Positions 1-11,734 of a DNA stretch of 64,000 nt are shown in pieces (within the stretch, counting starts at the first letter, position 1; each line of letters opens with the position of its first letter). Both the position numbers and the translations under genes were made by a program. The stretch covers positions 36,289,722-36,353,721 of the forward strand of contig CM050654.1 of assembly GCA_027574665.1 (NCBI GenBank), given 5' to 3'. A model generated the notes under the pieces. The model was given only the letters and a program-made list of their open reading frames with translations. It did not search any database and had not been told where the DNA came from. The stretch comes from Rhynochetos jubatus (Eukaryota > Chordata > Aves > Eurypygiformes > Rhynochetidae).

Positions 1-1608
1 AAGCGTGGTACTAAGAACAGAGGATTTTAAAGTGGATTACCTTTAAAATCAGAAAGTATTCTGAAGAAATGCAAAAATCTGTATTCTGATTTTTGGTTGT
101 TACTGAAACTGGTGGATGAATGAACAGGATCTCTTTCAAACACCTGGGTAGCAGAGTGGTTCTTAAATATCACACAGACAAAGGATCTTGTATCCTTCAT
201 CTGTCGCAGTTTTCATTACAGTCCCCACAGAGTGCTTGTTGAGGGGGCAAAATTTCTTAATACACCCTCCATATTAGCTTATAGGAAGGAGTGAGAGCGG
301 GTAGATTCAAGGATTTGTGGCTCTGTTGACTGTTTATTCTCTGGGCTGAAGTATGGTTAGTATTGGTGTACACTATGCTGAATATTCATGCAGTTGCCAG
401 GCTCTTTGCTTCACTGCAGAGTATTAGGAGAGCCATACAGCTCCACACATCAAGACTACACAATCTGAGCATATATAGTTTGACTTCAACACAACTGGGC
501 TGACTACATTTCTTCAGTGGAACTAAGTTTGCATTTGAGGCAGGGACCTAATGTTTTTTCTTACGCAGATTTCATACCAAGAGGCAATTTCTTCTTTCCT
601 TAGTTAATATGTTAATTATAAGGAGTCACAGCATAACGCTTAAACTTTTTAAAGTTAAGGTGTTGGGGTTTTTTTTTGTGATTGTTAAATAGGAGAAAAC
701 CTGCTCTGTACTTTTCAAGGATTCTGTTTTTAAAAATCATACAAACAGTCCTGTGGACTACATATATGGATGTAGGTTTACAGTCTGTCTTAAAAAATAG
801 CTACATTAAAACTGATGAGCAATATAGATTATAATCAAGAACATGATTTATCAGGCTATTATAGATCTCCTTAGTTTAAAATACTGCTACTTGAGACCTC
901 TTTCTTGAGCATTGTTTCAGGGAAAAGTCTTCTGCAGAACCATGGTCATGTAGTCACCCGATAATCATATTTTGGCTAAGGAGGAAGCAGGGCTCACTTC
1001 CAATCTCGTATCCTCTACCTGAGAACTGGTTTATGTTTCTTTAACAGTTTCGCTATTTACTTAAGGAAGGTTTGACAAGATAGTTAAACCGGTCTAACAA
1101 CTTGCTGCTCCCAAAAGACAGGGTCTCACTTCTTTTCTCCCCGCACAGGTCCCAGGTGCATGATTCCACCCTCACTCTTGCAATTGCTCTGTTTTGACTT
1201 CTTAGTGAGCCAATTCAGTTCACTGTGCTGGCTGAAGTCTATTCACTTTGATTTGTTGGTTCATTTTCTGTGGCTGGTAGGCTTCACAAGACACAGGGAA
1301 TCAAGTTAAGAGCTCATTGCTGCTGGAAGAGTAAGTGCGAAAATGTCTGTGTTACAACTTTTGTTTCTTTGCTGAGCCATGCGTCTGCTTATTTTTTTCT
1401 CTTAGATGTCGTCAGCCTTCTTTCTGAGCTAACTTCATTACAGTGCTATAAAACAAATTAGAAAAAAATGGATACTGTCTATCTATTTAATCAATTAAGT
1501 CTGTTCAAAAGGAAGTGTGACTGATTCAATAGATAGTGCACAGCAGGAGACAGGTCTACAGGACTAAGAATCAGAGAGTATTGAAGATATCAAATGAAAG
1601 GATTAGAA

Positions 1609-1644
1609 GAGGAAGGGAGGGAGGGAGGAAGGGAGGGAGGGAGG
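1609..1644 (+). repeat. (GGGA)n simple repeat
   Basis: A near-pure run of GGGA units with two AA interruptions, all purine on the plus strand. It has more than four G-triplets separated by one to three bases and so fits the G-quadruplex pattern. Confidence 0.9.
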
Positions 1645-1916
1645 CTGAAGACCCCAGCAGAGGAAGTTAGATTGCTTCAAATTCCTGCGAAACTCCAATC
1701 TTCAAGATTGGCACTGGTTTACCAAGGAGTCACATGAGCAGCAGAGTTTGAGGGGTATGCATAGTGAAGAGTAAAGGAGCGAAGGAAGGGGCCGGTGAGG
1801 TGTGAGACTATCCTTTTTAGTCCTGCTGATTAGTAGATCAGCTCAGTTGCCTTATATCAGTGCATTATTAGTGCCCAGTTCCATGTAGGACAGCACTGTC
1901 AAAGCATCACCACAAT

Positions 1917-1949
1917 GGGGTTGGGGAGCAAGGAAAGGGGGGTGGGGGG
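1917..1949 (+). repeat. G-rich tract with G-quadruplex pattern
   Basis: Four runs of four to six G lie within 33 bases (GGGGTTGGGG, then GGGGGGTGGGGGG after a 10-base spacer). It is about 270 bp from the GGGA repeat and on the same strand. Confidence 0.7.
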
Positions 1950-3223
1950 CATGACCTGGAAGGCCATAGAAAGGAAGGTAGTAAATACTAAGGGGTAAGG
2001 GAGGACAGGAACTCGTTAAAACTACCTCGCTGTCAAGTTCAATCTGACATGAAACCATGCCCTTGTACTATAATCCCTTCCTCCCTTTTATTCGTGTTAG
2101 ACTCTAGCTTCCCTTACCAATGCATTCCTGTACTGAGTTCCAACAGTGCATTTAACACTTATATAAGAGATGTCATTCCTCCCCCAAGGAGCAGGAATAA
2201 TAGATTTCAGGCTTGCAATGAACCTAATATTGACAAGACACGTCTATTGTTGTCACATTAAAGCATGTCTATAAAAACCACAATTATTCTCTTACTTTCC
2301 AATGATTTTAAACATGGAGTTGACCTGTGGAAACAGTTCCCAGTTTCATCTTCTGCTATCAAGCATACCAGCATTTCTCTCTTCCATGAACTCACATAGA
2401 CAAACTTCGCAGAATGAGTGTTTTTAAAGATATATCCAAAATTAGATATCTTCCCCAAAGAAAAGAAAGCTAACATTAGCCTAAGAGGGGGCAGGATGGA
2501 AACCGCGTAACCATAAGAAAGGTGACAAGTGGAATGTCCAATGAAAGGTTGAGTAGTTGCGAAAGGAGAGTTAAGGAAAGATGTTCTATTTGAACTCTTC
2601 AGGTTTATTTTGTATTATGTCTGTTGAGTGTCATGCTCACCTTTGACAAGGTGATACATTAGGAGTATTACCAGTGATAATTACTGCTGTCTGGTCTTAC
2701 TGTAGCCTTACAGAGTGCATTGGTGGTGAGAGCAAATTTATGGACAGCCCATGTTCTTGTAGCTGTGTTGGCATTAGTGATGACACTGACAAGCAGGTAA
2801 AGGGCCTGCTCAGCCTTTCTTATCCAGACCTCTCTTTGGGAGATCTGCATGATTACGGAGTGCTGAACAGGAAAGAACCAAGAAGGTGAAGAAATGTGTG
2901 CTGTGATTGCACTTTAAGAAATTCAGAAGTAAACCCAACCTTTGAATTTAAACTTTTCATATGATACAGAAGTAATTTATCTTTGGCTAAAGAAAAGCAG
3001 ATGTTGAAACGGAAATGCACATGAGAAGACATAGAAACTGTTGTGAAGGCTGTATTTTTATTTGTACAGTCTCTCTTTAGTTTTTCTTACTTGTCCAGGA
3101 TATTGTGTGTGGTCTTAACAGAACTATTCAAAATTCTGTAAATGTATATTTTTAAAGGAAAAGTCAAGTAGAATAGAAGCTGTAAGAAGAGGGTAGTAGA
3201 AACAAAAGGCAGCATCAACAGCA

Positions 3224-3265
3224 AAAAAATCCAAACCAAAACCAAACCAAACTAAAACAGAAAGC
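3224..3265 (+). repeat. A-rich (CCAAA)n-like simple repeat
   Basis: A degenerate array of CCAAA and CCAAAA units followed by CTAAAACAG. It is low-complexity sequence with no sign of a gene. Confidence 0.8.
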
Positions 3266-6200
3266 AAAGAAGTCTTCACAATGTAACCCTTCAAAAAATC
3301 CCTCATAATTTCTACTTAGTCTGACAAATTTGTGTGGTGAGAATTGGTTGCTGGTGTGAATTCCAAAAGATAAGGATATTTAAAATGTTGACCTATTTCT
3401 TTCAAACACTGTGCCAGTGAAGACAAATTACTGTCAGACTGTTGGTAGCTGGGTATGCAAAGCCTGCATGCCTTCAGTAAGAGAAAGCCATTTGGCTGAA
3501 AATTTATTTCTGTTATGTTAGCGGAACAATTCCACCTGCTCCGTACTGAAAGATTTAATTTCTTGTAGATCTCTGACTGCAGCTGAAATCAGAGGAACTT
3601 GTAATCTTCATTTGTAATTGATTTGGGCTGTAAGGCTATACGCTTTAGGAAGCATAATTATTTAGGTACCCTGCTGTCTCTGAATTCAGTGGGAGTTTGT
3701 CACTGGAGCTGGCTGTCCTTTTAAGAAAATAGTAATTTTAAGCAATACCCAGTACATCTGTAATGAATCCTGACTCTTCTGAACGCAGTAGTAGCTTTGC
3801 TGGAGCTTGCTGGATCACTTGTATCAAAAATTGAAAATAGTGCTTGTAATCTACATCAATATGTGTTTGTAGATAGATTTATGTTAAAAATATATAAATA
3901 AATACAAAGTATGCTTATAGTCAACTGCTATTAAAATATGCTTTCAAATACAAGAAGCATAGCATTGTTTTATTGTATGTCCTGTTAGAACTAGAATGGT
4001 GGGAAGATAGTAACAGAGTTGATGCTAAAACAAATGATCTTGAAACTTCATCCTGTTAAAGATTTTCAGAGAAAATTAAAAGACTGACAGAAAATTCGTT
4101 GCCTAAAGATAAGAGATTTTAAGAAATCTGTGCCTTCTTTGTAAGAAATAATCCCAGTGCTTATGTAATTTCAATTGACACGTGATTTATGGCTGTGAAA
4201 AAGAGTCTGTATAGCTCTTTCAAAACATAAAGTGAGGGAGTGGCATCCTTTGAGCAAAAACTCTGGTGCCCTATCTGCCTAAGTGTTTCCTAGGTTTCAG
4301 CACTATGAGAATATGAGAATACTCCATTGTTAAGGGATTTTGGAGGCATGCCTGGATCAAGGAAGTACTTCCTCGTCATGCTGTTTCCTTTCCCAAACAA
4401 TATAAAAAATGGCCTTTTCAAGCAAACATCTAGAGGTGGTCGCTTTGTACATTGTCCAACTAGAGCTCAACCACTGTAAGATAAACCATTCACTTGTATG
4501 AATGGCTCCATGTTATTACTGCTACTTCCTTTTTTTTTTTCATGGTGATTTTGTTTTGATTTATGTATATGCATAGAAGTTGAACTCCTGTGTAACGATT
4601 GTGTCATAAGCCTAGCCAAGACAAGGAACTCCACCTTACTCAGTGCCGTCTATAGCCTGCATACATTAGCTCTGACACTGTCACTACCACCACTCATCTT
4701 TACACATGCTCCGCTAATGTGGGCTCTGTATGACCCAATTAGAGTAAAACTATACCATACAAATAGTGGATTAGAGCGTAATTTTATCCCACTGCTTTAA
4801 GTATTCTAACTTTACTTTCAAACAGCATTTCAGAGGAAGCAAAAATTAAGTTCATGTACATGTTCTATTCTTGGTTTGATCCAACCATGATCCAAAGGAT
4901 TTCTAACTAATCTTAACCACTCAAATTGTGTGCATTATAGTATTAGGTGAATACCCGTGTTTTAGTCCAGCATTGAGTTAGCACATTGTAACAACCATGG
5001 CAAAACACTCGGTGCCTGGATTCAGTGGAAAGTCTTTGAAATTCATTATAATGCATTTAATGTCTTTGTAAATACACTACACATCTCTTAAATTACCATG
5101 TAACATTTCAACTGGTTTGTAACCAATACTCACCGTGCTCACATTTGTCTTCTGTTCTGTGTCTTGAGCTGCATATTTAAAATTACTTGGGCACAGCTAT
5201 CATTTTATGAAATCAAGAAAATGCTGAGACTATGCATCATGTATGTCTTAAAGAATGTCATTATGATTATTCTGTATAGTGGAGAGGAATAATTTGGACA
5301 AAAACTTGAAAAGTCTCTTCAGAAACTTTGGAAAGATGTATGTGTACTTGTCCAATGTATAAATTACAACATTTGGTCTATTCAACTTTGTCAGTGAACT
5401 GACACTTGGAGAAACGCATTTACTGGGACTACTTTTAATTCACAAAGATGTAAAAAAGTCACAGACTCAACAAAATTCAGCTTAAACGTGATTTTGTTTT
5501 AAGAGGAAATAAATTAATATTTTTAACTGACATGGTATATTTGGAAAAGCTCAGTGGCTTTGAGAGAAATTTGACTGATTTGCTCTGATTTACTCAGAAG
5601 TTAAAGGACAGACCTGGATTAATAATTTCTTACTAAGTTTTCTAATCACAACTTTATTCAATGTGCAAATATTTGCTCTGTAAACAGTACAAAGCTATGT
5701 CATATTCATATTTATAGATATATAGAGTTAGTTAAAAATAAATAAATAAAATTTTGACTAATTTTCCTTGCTGGAGCAAAACCCCAATGATCTTGCAACT
5801 CCTTTTCAAGACATTCTTCTGTCCAGTTTCACTAATTCTACTGAAAACAATGGCAGTTTTAGAAAACTAATGTAGGTCTCATCCCTCTGGGGCATGTGTT
5901 ATGTTTTAATTTTGCTCATTTATTTTCTACACAAACGCTTTCTGTTGTTGGTTTAGTGCCCTTTTAGTGGTCATTGGCAGTAACAAAGACTGCTGAGTGT
6001 ATTCTGTCCTGCATCCTCTTTCCTGCTCACTCTCTGCTTGTGGGAACAGTTGGCTGAGTGAAGTATAATGGGAATTATCCAAGTTAGTGCTAAAGGGCTC
6101 TAAACATTTCCTCAACAAATAAGCAGCAACCTGTTGATAGCCAATAGGTATTTTATAAGTGCAATTAAATCAGTGATTGATTGAGCTGGGGTGAAAATCA

Positions 6201-7814
6201 GAATCATTTAGAACAACGCATTCTTCATGGGGAAACCCTCACTAAATTAAGAAAACACACAAATGAACCAACAAAAATAAACCATTTAAGAAGTTTTGCT
6301 CCTGCACCACGTTTTCCTCATTTCTCAAGTCAGTTAATGAGGAGCTACTTGATGAAAGTGAGACCTTTTGTTTCTTGTGAATGCATCTTTTCTGTTGTTA
6401 ATTTCTGTAAAGTTGGGTGAAGATACACATTAGAGAGTCAACTGATCTAAAAGTTTAGTTGCTGAAAGGGGGGACCTGATTCCTCTTCCTTTATCCCACT
6501 TTTCTCTCCCTGTGCCTGGCTCCAACTTACAGGCTCTTGCACTTTGTAGTACTTGTTGGATTCCTCACTGAGATCACGCAATTCACTAAATTGCTGGAAA
6601 ACTATTTTTTTTTTCTGGAAGGTTAGTTTTGTGCTGGTTCAGCAAACTGAATCAACTCAGCATAGAAGCGGATGACTACTACTGTCATTGCGAGGGAAAA
6701 AGTGTGCAGGATGCAGCCGTGTGACTGGAAAGGAGGGAAGTTGAAAACAGAAAGTTCTTCTATTTATGAAAATATCCTCAATAAAACATGCCATTTAACA
6801 TAGAGTTTAGCATAGTGGTACCTGCTCCACAAAATCATTACGGTGCTGTGCTTGTGAAAACACATTCTTTCTGGGTAATATCACTGCAACAACCCTGCTG
6901 TTTATTTCAGTTCTGTACCAGTAGTAGGTGGTGGTTTTGGTTTTTTTTGCTGTTTTGACTTCCAAACTGTTAATTGTTTATAGATGGGTAACAGTTGTGT
7001 TTGTTTTTTTAATGTAGAAAATTACAAATCTTCTCCAGGGCTCTGTCCTCTCCAGTATTCATTATTTTTGAATGCACTTTACTAATGTGAACACATGACT
7101 AATTTAGACAAAAAATACTCATTTCAACAATAATTATTGGAAATGCTATAGTCTGGCTGATTCTTACTAAAAAAGTATTTTTAATAAGAACCGGTACACA
7201 TTCTGGGTTTTCAAAAGGAATGCTAAGAGATTGTATTACATTATGATAACCTGGATGTAGACAGGATAGGGTAAACTCCATAGAGAAGAAACACTTATCT
7301 TCCCCAGCAGAGATACACCAATAACTATTTCTGGTCCAAACGCAATATCAAATAGGAAAATTATTTTGATTTAACTACTTCTAATTACTATTAACCTGAA
7401 ACTAGATTTAGAAGAACAGCAAAAGGCAGGGGAAATGTAGGATTGACTTTATATGCATGGCCTAAAGGTTAGTCACATGCAGCAATCTTACTTTGACTCC
7501 TAACAGGCTGTAAACTTCAGCAATTGCTTAAATACATTGGAGGTATTTTGCCTGCAGCAAGTTCTTTGTTTAAAGTGATAAACGTTTAAATAATTCTAAA
7601 GATAATGTTAACTGGAGTAAATGCATTCTGGTGAAAAAACCCAATTACTTAGAACTCAAAAGTGTCAACCGAATAATCAGTATCTACAGAAACTCATTTT
7701 CCTGCTTTTCATACAGGAGCCATGCAATTTTCAAAGAAATTACTGGGCACTGAGAATTGTAAAGAAAGGCATTGAGAAAAACATTTAACCAGAAATAAAA
7801 ATACCACTCAAAAG

Positions 7815-8354
7815 AATAACTTTTTGTCATATATTTTTATTTACCTTGAACAGAAAATTTTGCAAACCATCAAATACTGAGAATGGGAAAAAAACCCTAG
7901 GATGTAACAGAGGACGCTTTGGTTATAAGTGCCACATCTACAGCAGAGTTAAGCTATTGTAAACCATACATCTTGTAGTAAGGTAAAAATCTCCACCCAA
8001 ACTTTTAAGAATTTAACAGCAACACTGAAAATATTTACAAATAAACAACAGAAATATTTTCTAAACTTTTGTCACTTTGCTACAATCCAGAAGTGTTTAG
8101 TTCACATATCTATACATACAGACAAGCACTAAAACTTTTGTGAACTAACCACTTGTCCACAGGACCTGCCTAGACAGTTTGTCATCAATACGAAAGTTTT
8201 TTTATATAAATAAAGTCAATTAAACTTCACAGAGACTAAAAGAAACAATATAAAATTCCAACTGTAAATAAATCTGTACATTATGGTCAGTCTTGTTTCA
8301 TGTGAAAACTTGCGCCACTTCAAAGCGTCTATAAAACGATGGCAAGGGGCAGTG
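7815..8354 (-). other. CXCR4: CXCR4 3' untranslated region
   Basis: This AT-rich stretch follows the stop codon at 8355-8357 and is about 540 nt long if cleavage occurs near 7815-7825. It contains ATTTA-type AU-rich elements on the minus strand (for example TTTATTTATA near 8204-8214), which often lower mRNA stability. The short open frames here are chance frames. The 3' end is set by the polyadenylation signal and is approximate. Confidence 0.75.
7836..7841 (-). terminator. CXCR4: CXCR4 polyadenylation signal AATAAA
   Basis: A canonical AATAAA on the minus strand, about 515 nt after the stop codon. I saw no other AATAAA on this strand within the 3'UTR. A T- and G-rich stretch (GAGTGGTATTTTTATTT, near 7795-7812) lies downstream, as expected for a cleavage region. 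Confidence 0.75.
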
Positions 8355-9416
8355 TTAGCTGGAATGGAAGCTTGAAGACTCGGACTCTGTAGAAACAGAA
8401 GAATGCCCCCCACGTTTGCTTTTTGAAAGAATCTTGAGGCTTGATCCTCTGCTCACTGATGTCAAGGCATTTTGTGCTGATGTTTTGAATTTGGCCCCCA
8501 GGAAGGCATACAGAATGGGATTCAGGCAACAGTGGAAGAATGCCAGAGCTTCGGTAATGGAGATCCATTTATGCACTATCGTCTCCAAGCTGCAACGATG
8601 TCTGATGACTCCTAGCAAGATGAAAGTGTCGATGCTGATGCCGATGTAATAGGGCAGCCAGCAGGCAAAGAAGGCGAGGATGAGGATAACCGTTGTCTTC
8701 AAGGCTTTGCGCTTCTGGTGGCCTTTTGAATGTGACAGCTTAGATATTATAATACAGTAGCAAGTCAGGATTATTAGACCAGGCAAGACAAGTCCTACCA
8801 AGATGTGCTGAAATCTGAAAGATATCAGCCAGTTTTCATGAGGGTACATGCGATCACACAGATACTTTCCTTCTACTTCACTAGTACTGGCAAAGATTAG
8901 ATCAGGCACGGTCAAAAGCACAGCTGGTAGCCATACACCTACATACACCACCTTCTCAGCCAACAGCTTTCGTGGTCGCTGGCTGTTGGTCGCATGGACT
9001 ATTGCCAGGTAACGATCTAAACTTATAAAGGCCAAAATCAAGACACTGCTATAGAGATTGACTGTGTAAATGACATGAACCGCTTTACACAGAACATTCC
9101 CGAAGTACCAGCTTATGGCTGCATCCACAGACCAGAATGGCAAGGTGATGACGAAAAGGAGGTCAGCCACAGAGAGGTGCAGCCTGTATTTATCAGTCAT
9201 GCTTCTTTGTTTCTTCTGGTAGCCCATAACAACAATAACCAATCCATTGCCGATTATTCCCGTTAAGAAGATGATGGAGTAGATTGTTGGCAAGAAGATC
9301 CGGTTGAAATCAGCATTCTCATGCTGAAAGCATGGCTCTCCGTAGTCTCCATAGTCACCTGAACCACCCTCTTCTGTGCCATTATCAGAAAATTCAATGA
9401 TTAACCCAGAGGACAG
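8355..9416 (-). CDS. CXCR4: CXCR4 coding exon 2 (C-X-C chemokine receptor type 4)
   Basis: This exon encodes 353 residues plus the stop: nearly all of a class A seven-transmembrane receptor for CXCL12 that signals through Gi at the plasma membrane. It opens at 9416 after a T-rich tract and AG (9417-9418), and reads [18 protein letters not shown] onward. Numbered by human CXCR4, visible landmarks are N-terminal Cys28 pairing with Cys274, Cys109 pairing with Cys186, Asp84 in TM2, DRY 133-135 after TM3, NPILY 298-302 in TM7, and ligand-pocket residues Asp97, Asp171, Asp187, Asp262 and Glu288. The Ser-rich C-tail ends in SSSFHSS and keeps the SSLKILSK phosphorylation region. One N-glycosylation sequon (NGT) is kept in the N-terminus; the human loop-2 sequon is replaced by STS. 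Codon 41 of the exon is TTG (Leu), so the reading frame continues upstream of 9293. The assembled length, 362 or 366 residues, compares with 352 in human. Identity is essentially certain. Confidence 0.99.
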   Translation of the reverse strand: MSSGLIIEFSDNGTEEGGSGDYGDYGEPCFQHENADFNRIFLPTIYSIIFLTGIIGNGLVIVVMGYQKKQRSMTDKYRLHLSVADLLFVITLPFWSVDAAISWYFGNVLCKAVHVIYTVNLYSSVLILAFISLDRYLAIVHATNSQRPRKLLAEKVVYVGVWLPAVLLTVPDLIFASTSEVEGKYLCDRMYPHENWLISFRFQHILVGLVLPGLIILTCYCIIISKLSHSKGHQKRKALKTTVILILAFFACWLPYYIGISIDTFILLGVIRHRCSLETIVHKWISITEALAFFHCCLNPILYAFLGAKFKTSAQNALTSVSRGSSLKILSKSKRGGHSSVSTESESSSFHSS

Positions 9417-11154
9417 CTGAAAAATAATAATAAAAAAAATTAGATGTTAGCTCTTCTGCAAAAGCTCGCTCTGTATCACAGTACGTTAAAAGTTGCCTGA
9501 ACAGTCTCCAAGATCATAAATATGCAAACTTTTCGAAAACCAGATGGAAAACCACAATTTTAAGATATATATACACATATAAAATAAACAGCAAATAGGA
9601 ACAAGTTAAAAAGCTTCCTTTGTCTTCCTCGAAGGACTAAGATCTTGTAACTAAGGACAGGGGATGAAAGGGAAAAGATAATGGCTATTCCCAGAAATAT
9701 TGTTGGTTCTGGACACTCCAGGGCTCTGATCAGATCCACACTACAAACTGAAGAGCCCATAAATGCTGGATGCAAGAAGTTAGTTGGCACAGACTACTAC
9801 CCCGACGTTTAACTCTTACAACAGAGCTGTAAAAAACAATTATTTAGCGCTGCTGCTCCAAAGTCCCTTCTCATGAAGGGGTTGGGGTCAAGGAGAAATG
9901 GAGAAGGTACCCTTGGGTGATGTAATAATGGATAAATAATAGCAAGAATTCCCCGCGGAGAAGCAATTGACAGCTCCACACACAGACAAGGAAAAAAAGA
10001 GAGGTGACCTTAAGCAGGGGTACCCAAACCCCACGGAGGGTCATCGCGACCAGCCACGTTCCCCTCCCTTTGTTCCCCGCCCTTGGCGGCTGCGGGGCAG
10101 GGGGTTAGGCTGGCTGGTGCTGGGCTGTAGCCAGACTGCTGAAACAAGTACAGCAGTGGAAAAAGGAAGCGAAATTCTGGTGGGGGCATGAAAGCACATC
10201 AGGAAACCACCAACGGTTTTGGCCACCACGCTGAAAAGCGGTCCAGGCGGGCGTATGCCACCTGGCTGTGTACAATTCCTCGGGTTTCCAGAGTTTGGTT
10301 TTCATGCCCTGCGCACCACGGCGCCCGCCTCCGCGCGGGATGCGCCCCGAGGAGCCCGCGGCACTGCACACACGGATGCGCCAGCTCCACGCGGGCATTA
10401 ACCGCGGATTAAAGTTGGGGCTCGCCAGAGATAGTATGTTTCGGTCCTAACTACCCTCAAAACCCCGTGGCAGAAGAGCGGCGTCGGGAAGATCGGGACG
10501 CCGCCGCGTTTCGGCCGGAGGGCACGGCTGGGCGCTGCAGCCCCTCCCCGCCCCGCCGTGCGCGGATCCCGCGCTCCGGCGCACCGGCTGCCCGAGGATG
10601 GGGCGGGCACCGGGGCAGAGGGATGCTGTTCTCTGGAGTCGGATCACTCCCAACTTCCTCGCTTCCCCCGCCCCATTATTCCGTGGCTCTAACCGCTCTA
10701 CGAGCGACTCAGCCCACGAAGGCACCAACATGTGACTGCAACTGACGTTCAAGCAGCAAAGCCCGAGGAAAGAAGCGGGAGCCCAGCAGCGGCTGCAACT
10801 GCACCGAGGTCCGAAGCGTTGCAGCCCAGCGCTGCAGCCGGGCGCAGCAGCGGCAGGGGGTCAGGGCCGAGCCCTGCCCGTTCGCACCCCGCAGACCCTC
10901 GCACTTAGGCAGGCTGGGAAGCGGGAGGCGGCGCGGTGCCCGGCTCCGCGCCCCCCGCCTTGCCACCGGCCCCGCTCCCCGCGCAGCTCGGGGCTATCCC
11001 CGCCCGCCCTCTCCGCCGAGGGCACCTTTGTTTGCAAACAGCGCGCACATGGGCGAGCGCGACGGAGAGCGAGGGCTGTGGTCCCGTTACCGCGGAGCGG
11101 CGGCGTCGAGCAGCCAGCGCGGCCCCGCCGGCCGGCTCCGCTCCCGGCACTTAC
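9417..11154 (-). other. CXCR4: CXCR4 intron 1
   Basis: This is the single intron, 1,738 bp, with donor GTAAGT (11154-11149) and acceptor TTTTTTATTATTATTTTTCAG ending at 9417. Its 5' half lies in the CpG island and carries consensus GC boxes (CCCCGCCC at 10998-11005, CCCCGCCCC at 10546-10554, plus-strand reading). Its 3' half (9420-10000) is AT-rich. The many overlapping open frames at 9960-11150 on both strands follow from the GC-rich composition and match no protein I know. In human, an alternative CXCR4 transcript starts inside the intron; nothing here proves the same. Confidence 0.9.
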
Positions 11155-11193
11155 ATCCAGGCTGTCGAGGCTGTTGTCCATGCTCTGAGCCAT
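11155..11193 (-). CDS. CXCR4: CXCR4 coding exon 1 (N-terminal start exon)
   Basis: This is the short first coding exon, reading MAQSMDNSLDSLD and ending in GAT followed by a consensus donor GTAAGT at 11149-11154. It joins exon 2 in phase 0 (GAT|CTG), giving the junction SLD|LSSG. Human CXCR4 has the same design: a few residues in exon 1 and the rest in exon 2. Two in-frame ATGs compete. The first, at 11193, has T at -3 and G at +4. The second, at 11181, has A at -3 and G at +4, a stronger Kozak context, and gives MDNSLDSLD, which resembles the MDGLD start I recall for chicken. I favour the second but cannot exclude the first. The codons AGCCTCGAC and AGCCTGGAT look like a 9-bp in-frame duplication. 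No upstream ATG lies between the predicted start of transcription and 11193. Confidence 0.92.
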
Positions 11194-11279
11194 GTAACAG
11201 TCCCGGGGTCCCGAGCTGTAGTCGCCGCCGCCGCGCCTCCCCGAGCGATTACACTCGCAGCTGCCACCACTCGCACGCC
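11194..11279 (-). other. CXCR4: CXCR4 predicted 5' untranslated region
   Basis: The segment between the predicted start of transcription (about 11275-11282, placed about 25-30 bp downstream of the TATA-like box) and the first ATG. It is GC-rich, has CGG-repeat character near 11221-11235 and contains no upstream ATG. The length is similar to the human 5'UTR of roughly 90 nt. The exact start is inferred from spacing only. Confidence 0.6.
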
Positions 11280-11304
11280 CCGGCTCTTGTGGCGGGACGC
11301 GGCT

Positions 11305-11312
11305 CTTATAAG
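11305..11312 (-). promoter_or_regulatory. CXCR4: CXCR4 core promoter, TATA-like box CTTATAAG
   Basis: The octamer CTTATAAG is its own reverse complement. It lies 112 bp upstream of the first ATG within otherwise GC-rich sequence, so it stands out as the only AT core nearby. A GC box (GGGCGG, plus-strand reading) sits at 11393-11398, about 80 bp further upstream. Human CXCR4 also has a TATA-containing, GC-rich promoter. Position and context support it as the core promoter; usage is inferred. Confidence 0.65.
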
Positions 11313-11510
11313 TTCCCCTGCTGCCCCCCCGCCCCCGGGGGCAGCCCGCGCCTGGCTCCTCCCCGGCGGGTGTCACCGCGCACCCGGGCTCCGGGCGGAC
11401 GCCTCGGGCCGCTCTTTGTCTGCCGCGCCGGGGCAGGGGAGCTGCACTTGCCTCGAGTGGCCGCGGGGGCGTTGCTCCTCGGAGGGGCATTTGCCGCCCT
11501 CTGATTGATG

Positions 11511-11734
11511 TGTTCCTAGCGGCGGGTTTTTGAGTTTCCCCTCAGGAAAAGTCTTTGAAGTGTGTTGCCGGGTCTCGTGTTGCCATGGGGTACCCCAGGC
11601 GAGCTCCGGATGAAGTCCAGGAGTCGCGATGGAGGAGGAAGAAGTCCTGCATAGCCTTTGAAAGTCCACTCAGCTTTGTCTCGTCCTTGCCGAGGAGCGA
11701 GCATACTGGGAGAGGCAGGAAGTAAGAGATGAAG
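11511..11734. other. CXCR4: Spacer between CXCR4 promoter island and CR1 insertion
   Basis: About 220 bp of moderately GC-rich unique sequence immediately upstream of the CpG island. I see no gene. It probably belongs to the proximal 5' flank of CXCR4. Confidence 0.6.

Larger units (their letters stand above)
1..7814. other. Gene-free DNA downstream of CXCR4
   Basis: AT-rich sequence with no exon-like or conserved reading frame; the longest frames are under 80 codons. It holds two G-rich tracts, an A/C-rich simple repeat and a poly-T run near 4528. A possible ancient CR1/L3-type scrap lies near 3680-3715, where GAATTCAGTGGGAGTTTG resembles a motif common in old amniote repeats. In other vertebrates DARS1 lies on this side of CXCR4, but no part of it is visible. 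Confidence 0.7.
10220..11510. promoter_or_regulatory. CXCR4: CpG island over CXCR4 promoter, exon 1 and proximal intron
   Basis: CpG dinucleotides are frequent throughout this stretch and scarce in nearly all the rest of the window. The island starts upstream of the TATA-like box, covers the 5'UTR and exon 1, and runs about 900 bp into the intron. This marks a broadly active promoter kept unmethylated in the germ line. Edges were judged by eye and are good to about 100 bp. Confidence 0.9.

Noticed and set aside
8355..9293. A complete 312-codon gene starting at 9293
   Set aside because: The apparent start is TTG (Leu) inside the conserved FLPTIYS segment; the frame continues to the splice acceptor at 9417 and the true start is in exon 1.
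10861..11508. Long overlapping frames on both strands (209 codons minus, 190 and 158 codons plus)
   Set aside because: They arise from the stop-poor GC-rich CpG island. The minus frame contains the 13 real exon 1 codons, but the rest is UTR, promoter and intron.
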